Part shown: piece after piece, positions 8,950 to 17,091 of the stretch
How the letters are laid out: each line of letters opens with the position of its first letter
How positions within the stretch are numbered: the first letter of the stretch is position 1
Assembly (NCBI GenBank): GCA_017992605.1
Contig: JAGOOG010000001.1
Coordinates: 236,496 to 300,495, forward strand
DNA length: 64,000 nucleotides
Source: Deltaproteobacteria bacterium
GTDB taxonomy: Bacteria; Desulfobacterota; Desulfomonilia; UBA1062
Direction of reading: 5' to 3'
Made by a program: the position numbers and the translations under genes
The notes under the pieces: generated by a model
The model's input: the letters and a program-made list of their open reading frames with translations, nothing else
Told to the model about the DNA's origin: nothing
Databases searched by the model: none

Positions 8950-10092
8950 TCAGGTCTCTCCTTCCGGCAGGGGAATGGAGACCGCCACCGTCGTGCCCCG
9001 GCCGCTCTTTGAGGTGATCCTGACCGTACCCTTGAGCAGGTTCACCCGCTCGCGGATTCCAATGATGCCGAAGGACCCCGAGTTCTCGATCTGTGCGCGC
9101 GTTATACCCCTGCCGTTGTCGGCTACCTCGAGGAAGAGTTCATTCCTGTCCTGGATGAGGCGAATCCACGCCATGGTCGCACGTGCATGCCGGGCGACGT
9201 TGGTGAGCGCCTCCTGGGTGATGCGGAAAAGTGTGGTTGCGAGCTCCTTGTCGATGAGGGCGTCTCTGCAGTCGACGAAGGCCTCGCAGCGGACCCCCGA
9301 CCTGCCTTCGAAATCCTCTGCGAGCCATTCGACAGCGGCGGTCAGCCCGAGATCGTCCAGCACGGTCGGCCTCAGCTCGGTCATGATCCGATGCACGCTC
9401 TCGATGGTCGCGTCGATGAGCGTGGACATGCGCCTCGTCTTCTCCTTCAACGAGGTCAAGCCCTCTGGAAGCTGGCTTCCAAGCCAGGAAATGTCCATCT
9501 GCAGGGCGGTCAGCGACTGACCGAGTTCATCGTGAATCTCTCGTGCGATGCGCGTGCTCTCCTTCTCGCGGATGGTCTGGAGGTGCATCGAGAGATTGCG
9601 GAGCTGTTCCCGCGACGTCTCGAGCTCTTCCTCTGCGCGCCTCTTCTCGGTGATGTCCTCGTAGGTGATGACGATCCGTTGTTCCACGAGCTTTTCGCCT
9701 ATACGGGCCGCCCTCATCCTGCAGAGTATATCCCTCCCATCCTTTCTCCTGCAGTGAAACTCGTTCACAAAGGTCCGCTGCCGCGACAGGGTGGTGTAGA
9801 AGTACCGGGCGATCTCTTCCGATTCCTTCTCGTTGCGGTAGAAGAGGGAGACGCTCCTGCCGATGAGCTCTTCGCGGTGCCAGCCGAACGTCTGTTTCAC
9901 TGCATTGTTGGCGAAGATGATCCTGCGGTTGTGGAGCCCCACGATGGCCTGTGGTACCGCATCAAGGATGGATGACTCCAGGGCGGCAAGCTCCCTGAGA
10001 TTCATCCCGGGGTGGTCCTGCTCCAGGGTGTTAACGGGAGTGCCGAGGATGACGCTCTTCTGACTGATTCTGCCTGGGTCGTCGGTTCCCAT
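8950..10092 (-). CDS. PAS-domain NarX-type sensor histidine kinase (cytoplasmic)
   Basis: Sensor kinase of 380 residues with no membrane segment or signal peptide, so it should sense a cytoplasmic cue. A PAS domain occupies about 30-150 (AIVGLHNRRIIFANNAVKQTFGW), followed by a short coiled coil, then the HisKA_3 dimerisation helix with the phosphoacceptor histidine in ARIAREIHDELGQ-type context (IAREIHDELGQSLTALQMD). The C-terminal HATPase has the N-box EALTNVARHA and G-box DNGRGI. The ATG at 10092 has AAGG upstream at seven bases. The ligand or redox cofactor of the PAS domain cannot be read from sequence. It forms an operon with the NarL-type regulator directly downstream. Confidence 0.92.
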   Translation of the reverse strand: MGTDDPGRISQKSVILGTPVNTLEQDHPGMNLRELAALESSILDAVPQAIVGLHNRRIIFANNAVKQTFGWHREELIGRSVSLFYRNEKESEEIARYFYTTLSRQRTFVNEFHCRRKDGRDILCRMRAARIGEKLVEQRIVITYEDITEKRRAEEELETSREQLRNLSMHLQTIREKESTRIAREIHDELGQSLTALQMDISWLGSQLPEGLTSLKEKTRRMSTLIDATIESVHRIMTELRPTVLDDLGLTAAVEWLAEDFEGRSGVRCEAFVDCRDALIDKELATTLFRITQEALTNVARHARATMAWIRLIQDRNELFLEVADNGRGITRAQIENSGSFGIIGIRERVNLLKGTVRITSKSGRGTTVAVSIPLPEGET

Positions 10093-10313
10093 AAGCTGCC
10101 TTAATCACACCTGATGTATTCGCGACATACAAGATCGCACAGTGAAGACTGCCCCCCACGGGGGAACCGGTCATGGACATGAAAACCCTATGACAAAGAA
10201 AGCAGGAGGTCAAGGGAGAACATCGGGGCAACGTCATTGCGCGGCCGTGGCGCGTTCGCTGAGGATCACCGAATTCATGGCTTTATGATGCTGCATCCGA
10301 CACGGGCATATTG

Positions 10314-10325
10314 AACAATATTGTT
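10314..10325. promoter_or_regulatory. Candidate enhancer palindrome AACAATATTGTT (copy 2)
   Basis: Perfect 12-base palindrome whose central ten bases are identical to 1214-1223 near amtB. It lies about 155 bases upstream of the sigma54-like element at 10481, again at enhancer distance. The repetition in front of two nitrogen-assimilation transcription units is the evidence; the binding protein is inferred. Confidence 0.45.
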
Positions 10326-10480
10326 TCATATCGGGCGCGGTGGACAAGAACGGATCGTTCGGACGGGATCGTCACGGCTGGGAAACACGCACTACGAGAG
10401 GCACCCGCTTCCTTTACTCGAATGAATTCACGATGGATGTTAAGACGAATGACGATGTTCGTCGCTCACCTGTCATCCCA

Positions 10481-10496
10481 TGGCATACTTCTGGCT
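10481..10496 (+). promoter_or_regulatory. Probable sigma54 promoter of the glutamate synthase operon
   Basis: TGGCAT-N5-TGGCT on the plus strand keeps the invariant GG (-24) and GC (-12) at correct spacing, with one mismatch from consensus in each half. Transcription would start near 10507, leaving a short leader with the AGGAGG site of the first gene. Weaker than the amtB promoter. Confidence 0.55.
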
Positions 10497-10534
10497 TTGT
10501 ACACGATCAAAAATAACACACAGGAGGAACAAAC

Positions 10535-11665
10535 GTGTGCCGCTTGTTCGCCATCACCAGTGAGGATGCACTCTCCCCCATGGTGGCCATACGGGCGCTG
10601 GACGTCATGAAGGAAGGTCACGACGGCTCGGGGGTGGGGCTGCTCATGACCGATCTCGGCGGCGACCTGGAGCAGTTCAGGGGGTCCCCCATCATGTCAG
10701 GGATTTTTTCCCAGGAAGGAATCAAGAAACTCGACCGGTACATGATGGAACTCGGTCTTCTCACCAAGTTCAAGTTGTCCATACGACCTTCGAGCGCGCC
10801 ACCCGAGGGTACCCCGCGTCGGGACGTCTACCTCATCAGGGTTTATGAGTACCCGTATGAATGGGAGGGGTTGTCAGAGGTTGAAATCGCGTCGCGGCTC
10901 ATGCACATACGGGTAGACCTGCGGAAGTTGGGCGAAGAGGACCAGTCCATGATGGTCTTTTCATTCTGGCCGGACACCATCATGATCAAGGAGGTCGGTG
11001 ACCCCGTGGCGGTGGCGGAGTACCTCGGACTCGACCGGCAGGAGCTCAAGGCCAGGGTCCTGCTTGCCCAGGGTCGCCAGAACACGAATTACGCCATCAC
11101 CCTGTATGCCTGCCACCCCTTCTTCATCCAGGGTTATGCCACCATGACCAACGGCGAGAACACGGCATTCATTCCGAACAAGGAGTATCTCATGTCCCGC
11201 GGATACTCCGGGTACATGGGCTACCAGTCGGACTCCGAGGTCTTCACGCACATTCTCCACTATACCAGGAACATCCTCGGCCTCGGCCTCGAGGAATACA
11301 AGCACGTGATCACCCCGCTCAAGGACGAGGAACTCATGCGCCACCCGGAGGCGTCTTTTCTGCGCAACCTGAAGCACTCCTGCAGGTTTCTCACGACCGA
11401 CGGGCCCAACTGCGTCATCGGGTGCCTGCCCGACAGGACCCTGTTCATGGTCCAGGACAGCAAAAAACTCAGGCCCGGAGTCGTCGGGGGCAGGCCGGGC
11501 ATGTTCGCCTTCTCGTCGGAGATGTGCGGACTGGATAAGGCCATACCGGACAGAGACAGGAAACTGGAGTACCAGCCCATGAAGTACGACGTGGCGTATG
11601 TCGACGCCGCGCGAGCGGAGATACGGAAATGGAACCAGTGGGAACCCTGCACCCTTCCTCACTGA
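10535..11665 (+). CDS. Glutamate synthase, class II glutamine amidotransferase subunit
   Basis: Protein of 376 residues predicted to hydrolyse glutamine and pass ammonia to the synthase subunits encoded next. It begins MCRLFAITSEDAL, so removal of the initiator exposes Cys2 as the N-terminal nucleophile of an Ntn hydrolase. The start is a GTG at 10535 with AGGAGG seven bases upstream. Later parts fit the family (MVFSFWPDTIMIKEVGDP, NTNYAITLYACHPFF, GYMGYQSDSEVF). Bacterial GltB normally carries this domain fused to the synthase; the separate polypeptide resembles archaeal-type and GlxB-like arrangements. It overlaps the next gene by 37 bases, consistent with tight coupling. First gene of a probable sigma54-controlled operon. 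Confidence 0.82.
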   Translation: MCRLFAITSEDALSPMVAIRALDVMKEGHDGSGVGLLMTDLGGDLEQFRGSPIMSGIFSQEGIKKLDRYMMELGLLTKFKLSIRPSSAPPEGTPRRDVYLIRVYEYPYEWEGLSEVEIASRLMHIRVDLRKLGEEDQSMMVFSFWPDTIMIKEVGDPVAVAEYLGLDRQELKARVLLAQGRQNTNYAITLYACHPFFIQGYATMTNGENTAFIPNKEYLMSRGYSGYMGYQSDSEVFTHILHYTRNILGLGLEEYKHVITPLKDEELMRHPEASFLRNLKHSCRFLTTDGPNCVIGCLPDRTLFMVQDSKKLRPGVVGGRPGMFAFSSEMCGLDKAIPDRDRKLEYQPMKYDVAYVDAARAEIRKWNQWEPCTLPH

Positions 11666-13263
11666 GCACCCGGGACCTGCCCTGGCGAGTTCTTTGGAAC
11701 AAGGACAGGTGCACCCTGTGTGGCAGGTGCACCTCCGCGTGCCCGGTACGTGCCATCGAACTGGGCGTGCACCGGAAGCGCACCCTCGATGTCCCCGTGG
11801 GGCTCGCAGTGAAACCCTCGAACCTTTATCAGGTCTATCACGGAATCGATCAGACGAGTGATCCCGCGCGGGCATGTATCGGATGCGGACTCTGCACGCA
11901 GGTTTGCCCCAACGACGCAATCTGCCCGGTCCACAGCGAAGAGATCGACAAGCTCAGATTCCATGTCAACAAAGGCGGAGAGCCGAGGAGGAGAGGCGGA
12001 CGGAGAAATGATCCCGGGAGCATCCTGGACCGCATCAAGTTCATCAGGATCTCCATGCTCACGGACCCTGCCCTGGATGCAGGGAGGCACGAGTTCGAAA
12101 TCAGGACGCTGCTGGGCCGAATACTCCCACCCGAGGAGCTTCTCAGCGCATCCCGGGAGAACGCCTGGATACCGCCGGTGCGCGAGATCTATCCCCTTGT
12201 GGTCGGGGGCATGTCCTTCGGCGCACTTTCTCCCACCATGTGGGAAGGGCTCCAGATGGGGGTCGCCTACCTGAACGAGGAACTCGGCATGCCGGTGAGG
12301 ATGTGCACCGGTGAGGGCGGATGCCCCCCGCGGCTGCTCAAATCCAGGTTCCTCAGATACGTAATCCTCCAGATCGCCAGCGGATACTTCGGCTGGGACG
12401 AGATCATCCATGCGCTGCCGGAGATGAAGGAGGACCCCTGTGCCATAGAGATCAAGTACGGGCAGGGCGCCAAGCCAGGCGACGGCGGCCTGCTCATGTG
12501 GTACAAGGTCAACAGGCTCATCGCGGCCATACGCGGTGTCCCCGCGGGCGTGAACCTCCCGTCGCCCCCAACGCACCAGACCAAGTATTCCATCGAGGAG
12601 TCGGTGGCCAAGATGATCCAGTCCATGTACATGGCATGGGGATTCAGGGTGCCCGTGTACCCCAAGATATCGGCCACCACGACATCATTGGCCGTGCTGA
12701 ACAACCTCGCGCGAAATCCTTATGCCGCGGCCCTGGCCATCGACGGAGAGGACGGCGGCACCGGAGCCGCCTACAATGTCTCCATGAACCACATGGGGCA
12801 CCCCATCGCCAGCAGCGTCAGGGACGCCTATCTCACCCTGGTGAAGATCGGCAAGCAGAATGAAATTCCCCTGTTCGCAGGAGGGGGTGTCGGCAAGAAC
12901 GGGAATCTCGCAGCCAACGCGGCAGCGCTCATCATGCTCGGCGCAAGCGGGGTCCAGGTGGGCAAGTACGTCATGCAGGCAGCCGGGGGATGCGTGGGGT
13001 CCGAGTCGGACAGGTGCAATATCTGCAATATCGGCCTGTGCCCCAAAGGCATAACCTCGCAGGATCCGCGGATCTATCGGCGGCTCGACCCAGAAGACGT
13101 GGCCCAGCGGCTCGTGGATGTCTTCCTGAGCTTCGACGTCGAACTCAAGAAGATACTCGCTCCGCTCGGCAGGTCCACCGCCCTGCCCATCGGGATGTCC
13201 GACGCCATCGGTATCGACGACCGCGATGCCGCAGAGCGTCTGAACATACGCTATGTGGTCTAG
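11629..13263 (+). CDS. Glutamate synthase, FMN/synthase subunit with N-terminal ferredoxin domain
   Basis: Protein of 544 residues carrying the FMN-binding TIM-barrel synthase domain that converts 2-oxoglutarate and ammonia to glutamate. The first 110 residues hold two [4Fe-4S] motifs, CTLCGRCTSACPV and CIGCGLCTQVCPN. The barrel follows with PLVVGGMSFGALS, EIKYGQGAKPGDGG, AIDGEDGGTGAA and AGGGVGKNG, and ends in the Fe-S loop CNICNIGLCPKGI typical of glutamate synthases. The start at 11629 lies inside the previous gene and places the first ferredoxin motif at about residue 28. The fused ferredoxin suggests electrons come from a reduced ferredoxin or the Fe-S-rich partner encoded next rather than only from NADPH. 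Confidence 0.9.
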   Translation: MEPVGTLHPSSLSTRDLPWRVLWNKDRCTLCGRCTSACPVRAIELGVHRKRTLDVPVGLAVKPSNLYQVYHGIDQTSDPARACIGCGLCTQVCPNDAICPVHSEEIDKLRFHVNKGGEPRRRGGRRNDPGSILDRIKFIRISMLTDPALDAGRHEFEIRTLLGRILPPEELLSASRENAWIPPVREIYPLVVGGMSFGALSPTMWEGLQMGVAYLNEELGMPVRMCTGEGGCPPRLLKSRFLRYVILQIASGYFGWDEIIHALPEMKEDPCAIEIKYGQGAKPGDGGLLMWYKVNRLIAAIRGVPAGVNLPSPPTHQTKYSIEESVAKMIQSMYMAWGFRVPVYPKISATTTSLAVLNNLARNPYAAALAIDGEDGGTGAAYNVSMNHMGHPIASSVRDAYLTLVKIGKQNEIPLFAGGGVGKNGNLAANAAALIMLGASGVQVGKYVMQAAGGCVGSESDRCNICNIGLCPKGITSQDPRIYRRLDPEDVAQRLVDVFLSFDVELKKILAPLGRSTALPIGMSDAIGIDDRDAAERLNIRYVV

Positions 13264-13281
13264 AGGGAGCCCCGAAACGAG

Positions 13282-15621
13282 ATGACACATCACGACGCCA
13301 TATTCATAGCTGGCATCGAGGATGAACGGAGGATCGAAACCCGCGTACTCGAGGAGCGCATCCAGAGTGCCGTGCAGAACGGATACCACAGGATAGAGGT
13401 GCATGCCCACGGTCAGCACGGCATCGGGGGAAGGCTCTGGAACTCGGACGGGAAGCCTGTCAAGGTCGATGTGTTCGGTTTTCCCGGACAGCGCATCGGT
13501 TCCATGGGTTCGCCGAACACGACCATCGAGGTGCACGGCCCTGCTTCGGACGACGTGGGCTGGCTCAATGCCGGGGCGAACATCGTCGTACACGGCGATG
13601 CCACCAACGGTGTCGCCAATGCCATGGCACAGGGAAGGATCTATGTCGCCGGAGACATCGGCGCCCGCGGCATGACCATGACAAAGAGCAATCCCCGCTT
13701 CGACCCGCCTGAACTCTGGGTGCTCGGAGGGGTCGGCGACTCCTTTGCGGAGTTCATGGCCGGGGGTATTGCGGTCGTGTGCGGAATCGGTTCCAACTAT
13801 CGAAAGAACCACATCCTGGGTCACCGTCCCTGCGTCGGCATGGTGGGAGGCAGGATCTACTTCCATGGTGTGCAGAAAAGCTACAGCGAGGCGGACGCGA
13901 AACTGGTGCGCATCACCGACGACGAGTGGGAGTGGCTCAGGGCCGGCCTGAAGGATTTTCTGGAAACCATAGGCAGAGGGTATCTCTACGAGGAGCTCAT
14001 CATCGACCGGTCGGCCTGGCAGCTCATAACCGCCAGGCATCCATCGGAGAAGGTCCGTACCAGAAGGTTCACCATGAGCCAGTTCCGCAGCGACGTATGG
14101 GAAAAGGAAATCGGCCGAGGCGGGCTCATCGGTGATCTCGTCGATGGAGACCGGGGAGTCCTGCCCGTGATCGCCTCCGGGGAGATGCGCAGATTCGTGC
14201 CCGTGTGGGAGAACTGCAAATACATGCCGCCGTGCCAGGCCGCCTGCCCCACCGGTATCCCGGTCCAGAAGCGCTGGGCCCATATCAGGAACGGCGACCT
14301 CGATGCGGCCGTAAATCTCGCCCTGCAGTACACCCCGTTTCCGGCCACGGTCTGCGGACATCTCTGTCCGAATCTCTGCATGGAGGGATGTACCCGTACC
14401 CGGGCCCGGATGACCCCCATCGACACCGCACTGCTGGGAAAGGCAAGCCTCACCGCGAGCGAACCCGTTGCGCGACCGCCGACAGGGAAAAAGGTCGCCA
14501 TCATCGGAGGCGGCCCCGCCGGGCTCTCCGTGGCCTGGCAGCTCTGGATGAAAGGTCATGAGCCTGTCATCTTCGACAGGGCTGAGGATCTGGGGGGCAA
14601 GATACGCAGCGCCATCCCCTTCATCAGGATCCCCAGGGAGGTCTTCGAACACGAGCTCCGGCGCGTCGTGAACAGGGTGACCAGGGTCAGGGTCGAGGGA
14701 GACGGCGTCACCGAAGAGCTTTTCATGGACATCCGCCAACGGTATGAGTATACGGTCATTGCAGTGGGAGCAGACAATCCACGGGAGCTGAGGATCAAGG
14801 GATACGACAGGGCAGTTCCCGCCCTGGATTTCCTGCGGTGCGCGAAGGAAGACACGTATGACCTGGGAGACAAGGTGGTCGTCATAGGGGCGGGCAACGT
14901 GGGGTGCGACGTGGCGACCGAGGCCTACCGGCTCGGCGCGAAGGAGGTCACCCTCGTGGACGTCCAGAAGCCGGCCTCCTTCGGCAAGGAGCGGGAGGCG
15001 GCTCAGAAGGCAGGTGCACGTTTCATGTGGCCCGTCACGACCGAGGCCATTACCCGCAAGGGCGTCGTCCTTTCCACCGGCGAGGTGGTGCCGGCGGACA
15101 CCGTCGTCGTGTCCATCGGCGACAAACCGGACCTTGGCTTCCTCCCCGACACCATCGACACCTCGGGCGGATTCATCAAGGTGAACGAGGAATATCGCAC
15201 AACGGACATGAATGTTTTCGCCATCGGTGACAGTGTCAGGCCCGGCCTCATAACGGACGCCATCGGTGCCGGCAGGAAGGTCGCCGAAAGTATCGATGCG
15301 GCCTTCACAGGAGCCGAAGAGTCTCACGACCGGCTCCAGGTCATGGACCCTGCCCGCGTCAGGCTGGAGTATTATGATCCCACAGCCAGGGAATTCCCGG
15401 ACATCCGGGCATGTTCGACGGCCTGTGCATCCTGCGGCGATTGCCGCGACTGCGGCCTGTGCGAATCGATCTGCCCGCAGCAGGCCATTTCACGGAGGTC
15501 GCTTCAGGAAGGCAGATACGAATACGTGGTGGACGGCGAACGCTGCATCGGGTGCGGTTTCTGCGCCGGGGCCTGCCCGTGCGGCATATGGAGCATGAAG
15601 GAGAACGATCCCATCGTATAG
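13282..15621 (+). CDS. Glutamate synthase GXGXG domain fused to GltD-type NAD(P)H oxidoreductase and ferredoxin
   Basis: Fusion of 779 residues. Residues about 1-250 form the right-handed beta-helix GXGXG domain of glutamate synthase (GQHGIGGRLW, NAGANIVVHGDATNGVANAMA, GGIAVVCGIGSNYRKNHILGH in the expected repeating pattern). Residues about 310-400 have the cysteine-rich N-terminal domain of GltD (CQAACPTGIPVQ, CGHLCPNLCMEGC). Residues about 410-670 are the FAD/NAD(P)H domain with GGGPAGLS and a second GAGNVGCD nucleotide motif. The C-terminus adds a two-cluster ferredoxin (CRDCGLCESICPQ, CIGCGFCAGACPCG). It begins 18 bases after the preceding stop. The union of the GXGXG and GltD parts in one chain is uncommon, and the extra clusters suggest ferredoxin-linked electron delivery. 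Confidence 0.88.
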   Translation: MTHHDAIFIAGIEDERRIETRVLEERIQSAVQNGYHRIEVHAHGQHGIGGRLWNSDGKPVKVDVFGFPGQRIGSMGSPNTTIEVHGPASDDVGWLNAGANIVVHGDATNGVANAMAQGRIYVAGDIGARGMTMTKSNPRFDPPELWVLGGVGDSFAEFMAGGIAVVCGIGSNYRKNHILGHRPCVGMVGGRIYFHGVQKSYSEADAKLVRITDDEWEWLRAGLKDFLETIGRGYLYEELIIDRSAWQLITARHPSEKVRTRRFTMSQFRSDVWEKEIGRGGLIGDLVDGDRGVLPVIASGEMRRFVPVWENCKYMPPCQAACPTGIPVQKRWAHIRNGDLDAAVNLALQYTPFPATVCGHLCPNLCMEGCTRTRARMTPIDTALLGKASLTASEPVARPPTGKKVAIIGGGPAGLSVAWQLWMKGHEPVIFDRAEDLGGKIRSAIPFIRIPREVFEHELRRVVNRVTRVRVEGDGVTEELFMDIRQRYEYTVIAVGADNPRELRIKGYDRAVPALDFLRCAKEDTYDLGDKVVVIGAGNVGCDVATEAYRLGAKEVTLVDVQKPASFGKEREAAQKAGARFMWPVTTEAITRKGVVLSTGEVVPADTVVVSIGDKPDLGFLPDTIDTSGGFIKVNEEYRTTDMNVFAIGDSVRPGLITDAIGAGRKVAESIDAAFTGAEESHDRLQVMDPARVRLEYYDPTAREFPDIRACSTACASCGDCRDCGLCESICPQQAISRRSLQEGRYEYVVDGERCIGCGFCAGACPCGIWSMKENDPIV

Positions 15622-15679
15622 TATAGAAGGCGTCAGGCAGCGAGGAAGCGCCCATAATCAATCAATGGAGGATGGATGC

Positions 15680-17011
15680 ATGTTTAACTGCAAGACCAAG
15701 AGTGATGTTCTGAAAGCGGTGAAGGAGTATGACATAAGCTTTATCCAGTTCTGGTTCACCGACGTGCTCGGCAGGCTGAAGAGCTTCCAGATCACCCCTT
15801 CGGAGCTCGATGAGGGCATCGACGAGGGCATGGGCTTCGACGGATCCTCCATCGAGGGATTCGCCCGTATCCATGAGAGCGACATGATCGCCAAGCCCGA
15901 CCTGACCACCTTCCAGATGCTTCCCTGGCGGCCGGCGGAAAAGCCTGTCGCACGGATGTTCTGCGATATTCTCAACCCCGACGGAACCCCCTATGAGGGT
16001 GATACGCGCTATGCACTCAAACGCGTACTCAAGAAGGCCGTCAAGATGGGCTACACGGCCTATCTCGGTCCCGAGCTCGAGTATTTCTACTTCGCCAACA
16101 GCACCTGCCCGGAGATCATCGACCGGGGCGGCTATTTCGACGGTCTTCCCATCGACCTCGGCACCGATCTCAGGCGGGAGACCATTTTCGCACTCCAGAA
16201 GATGGGGATCAGGGTCGAGTACAGCCACCACGAGGTCGCGCCTTCTCAGCACGAGATCGATCTGAGGTATGCAGAGGCGCTCAAGATGGCCGATATCGTC
16301 ATGACCTACCGCACGGCGGTCAAGGAGATAGCACGCCAGAAGGGCGTCTATGCCACCTTCATGCCCAAGCCCATCTTCGGCGAGAACGGCAGCGGCATGC
16401 ACGTGCACCAGTCTCTCTTCAAAGGCGACGAGAACGCATTTTTCGACGTCAAGGACAAGTACCACCTCTCCAAGGTCGGGAAAGGGTACATCGCCGGCAT
16501 CCTCAGGCACGCACGGGAGCTTGTGGCCGTCACCAACCAGTGGGTGAACTCATACAAGCGCCTCGTGCCCGGATACGAGGCACCGGTCTACGTGTCATGG
16601 GCCCGCAGGAACCGCTCGGCCATGGTCCGCGTCCCGATGTACAAACCGGGCAAGGCCCATGCCACCCGAATCGAGTTCAGGGCACCGGACCCTGCATGCA
16701 ACCCGTACCTGGCCTTCGCGGTCCAGATTGCGGCCGGTCTCGAAGGCGTGATCAAGAAGTACCCCCTGGCCGATCCCGTCGAGCAGGACATCTATGAAAT
16801 GGATGAGGAAGCCAGGCAGGAAGCCGGCATCACCTCGTTGCCCGGCAACCTCTTCGAGGCCATACAGGAGGTGTCCAGGAGTTCCATCGTGAGGGAAGCC
16901 CTCGGAGACCATATCTTCCTGAAATTCATCGAGAACAAGAAGAAGGAGTGGGACAACTTCCGCATCCATGTCAGCAAGTACGAGATTGACACGTATCTTG
17001 CGTTACTATAG
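15680..17011 (+). CDS. glnA: Glutamine synthetase type I
   Basis: Cytoplasmic dodecameric enzyme joining ammonia to glutamate with ATP; 443 residues, the short GSI-alpha length. Visible signatures: MGFDGSSIEGFARIHESDM near the start, GSGMHVHQSLF for the ATP site, and KRLVPGYEAPVYVSWARRNRSAMVRVP for glutamate binding. The region homologous to the adenylylation site reads DIYEMDEEARQEAG rather than the NLYDLPPEE of adenylylated GSI-beta, so adenylylation is doubtful; feedback inhibition is more likely. The ATG at 15680 has GGAGGA seven bases upstream, better than the in-frame ATG at 15665. It lies 58 bases after the glutamate synthase and is probably in the same transcript, completing GS/GOGAT. 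Confidence 0.95.
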   Translation: MFNCKTKSDVLKAVKEYDISFIQFWFTDVLGRLKSFQITPSELDEGIDEGMGFDGSSIEGFARIHESDMIAKPDLTTFQMLPWRPAEKPVARMFCDILNPDGTPYEGDTRYALKRVLKKAVKMGYTAYLGPELEYFYFANSTCPEIIDRGGYFDGLPIDLGTDLRRETIFALQKMGIRVEYSHHEVAPSQHEIDLRYAEALKMADIVMTYRTAVKEIARQKGVYATFMPKPIFGENGSGMHVHQSLFKGDENAFFDVKDKYHLSKVGKGYIAGILRHARELVAVTNQWVNSYKRLVPGYEAPVYVSWARRNRSAMVRVPMYKPGKAHATRIEFRAPDPACNPYLAFAVQIAAGLEGVIKKYPLADPVEQDIYEMDEEARQEAGITSLPGNLFEAIQEVSRSSIVREALGDHIFLKFIENKKKEWDNFRIHVSKYEIDTYLALL

Positions 17012-17022
17012 ATGACGTTGGC

Positions 17023-17056
17023 AGGCTGCCCTGGGAGGAGACCGACCGGGCAGCCT
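17023..17056 (+). terminator. Hairpin between glnA and carA
   Basis: A 9-base-pair stem AGGCTGCCC/GGGCAGCCT with a 16-base loop and no T-run. More likely an RNA-processing or stability element inside the operon than a full terminator. Confidence 0.35.
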
Positions 17057-17091
17057 CACGAGTATATGCGGCCATCTTCGGGAGCTTGAAT

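Larger units (their letters stand above)
10093..10534. other. Intergenic control region of the sensor kinase and glutamate synthase operons
   Basis: A 442-base non-coding gap between divergent operons. It contains the palindrome copy 2 (10314-10325) and a sigma54-like element (10481-10496) described separately. The remainder shows no reading frame with the base composition or ribosome site expected here, and no clear sigma70 promoter for the kinase operon. Confidence 0.5.

Noticed and set aside
12685..15327. Very long minus-strand open frame (about 880 codons) opposite the glutamate synthase genes
   Set aside because: It is antisense to clear GOGAT domains, has no recognisable motifs or ribosome site, and is the expected by-product of high GC at third codon positions.
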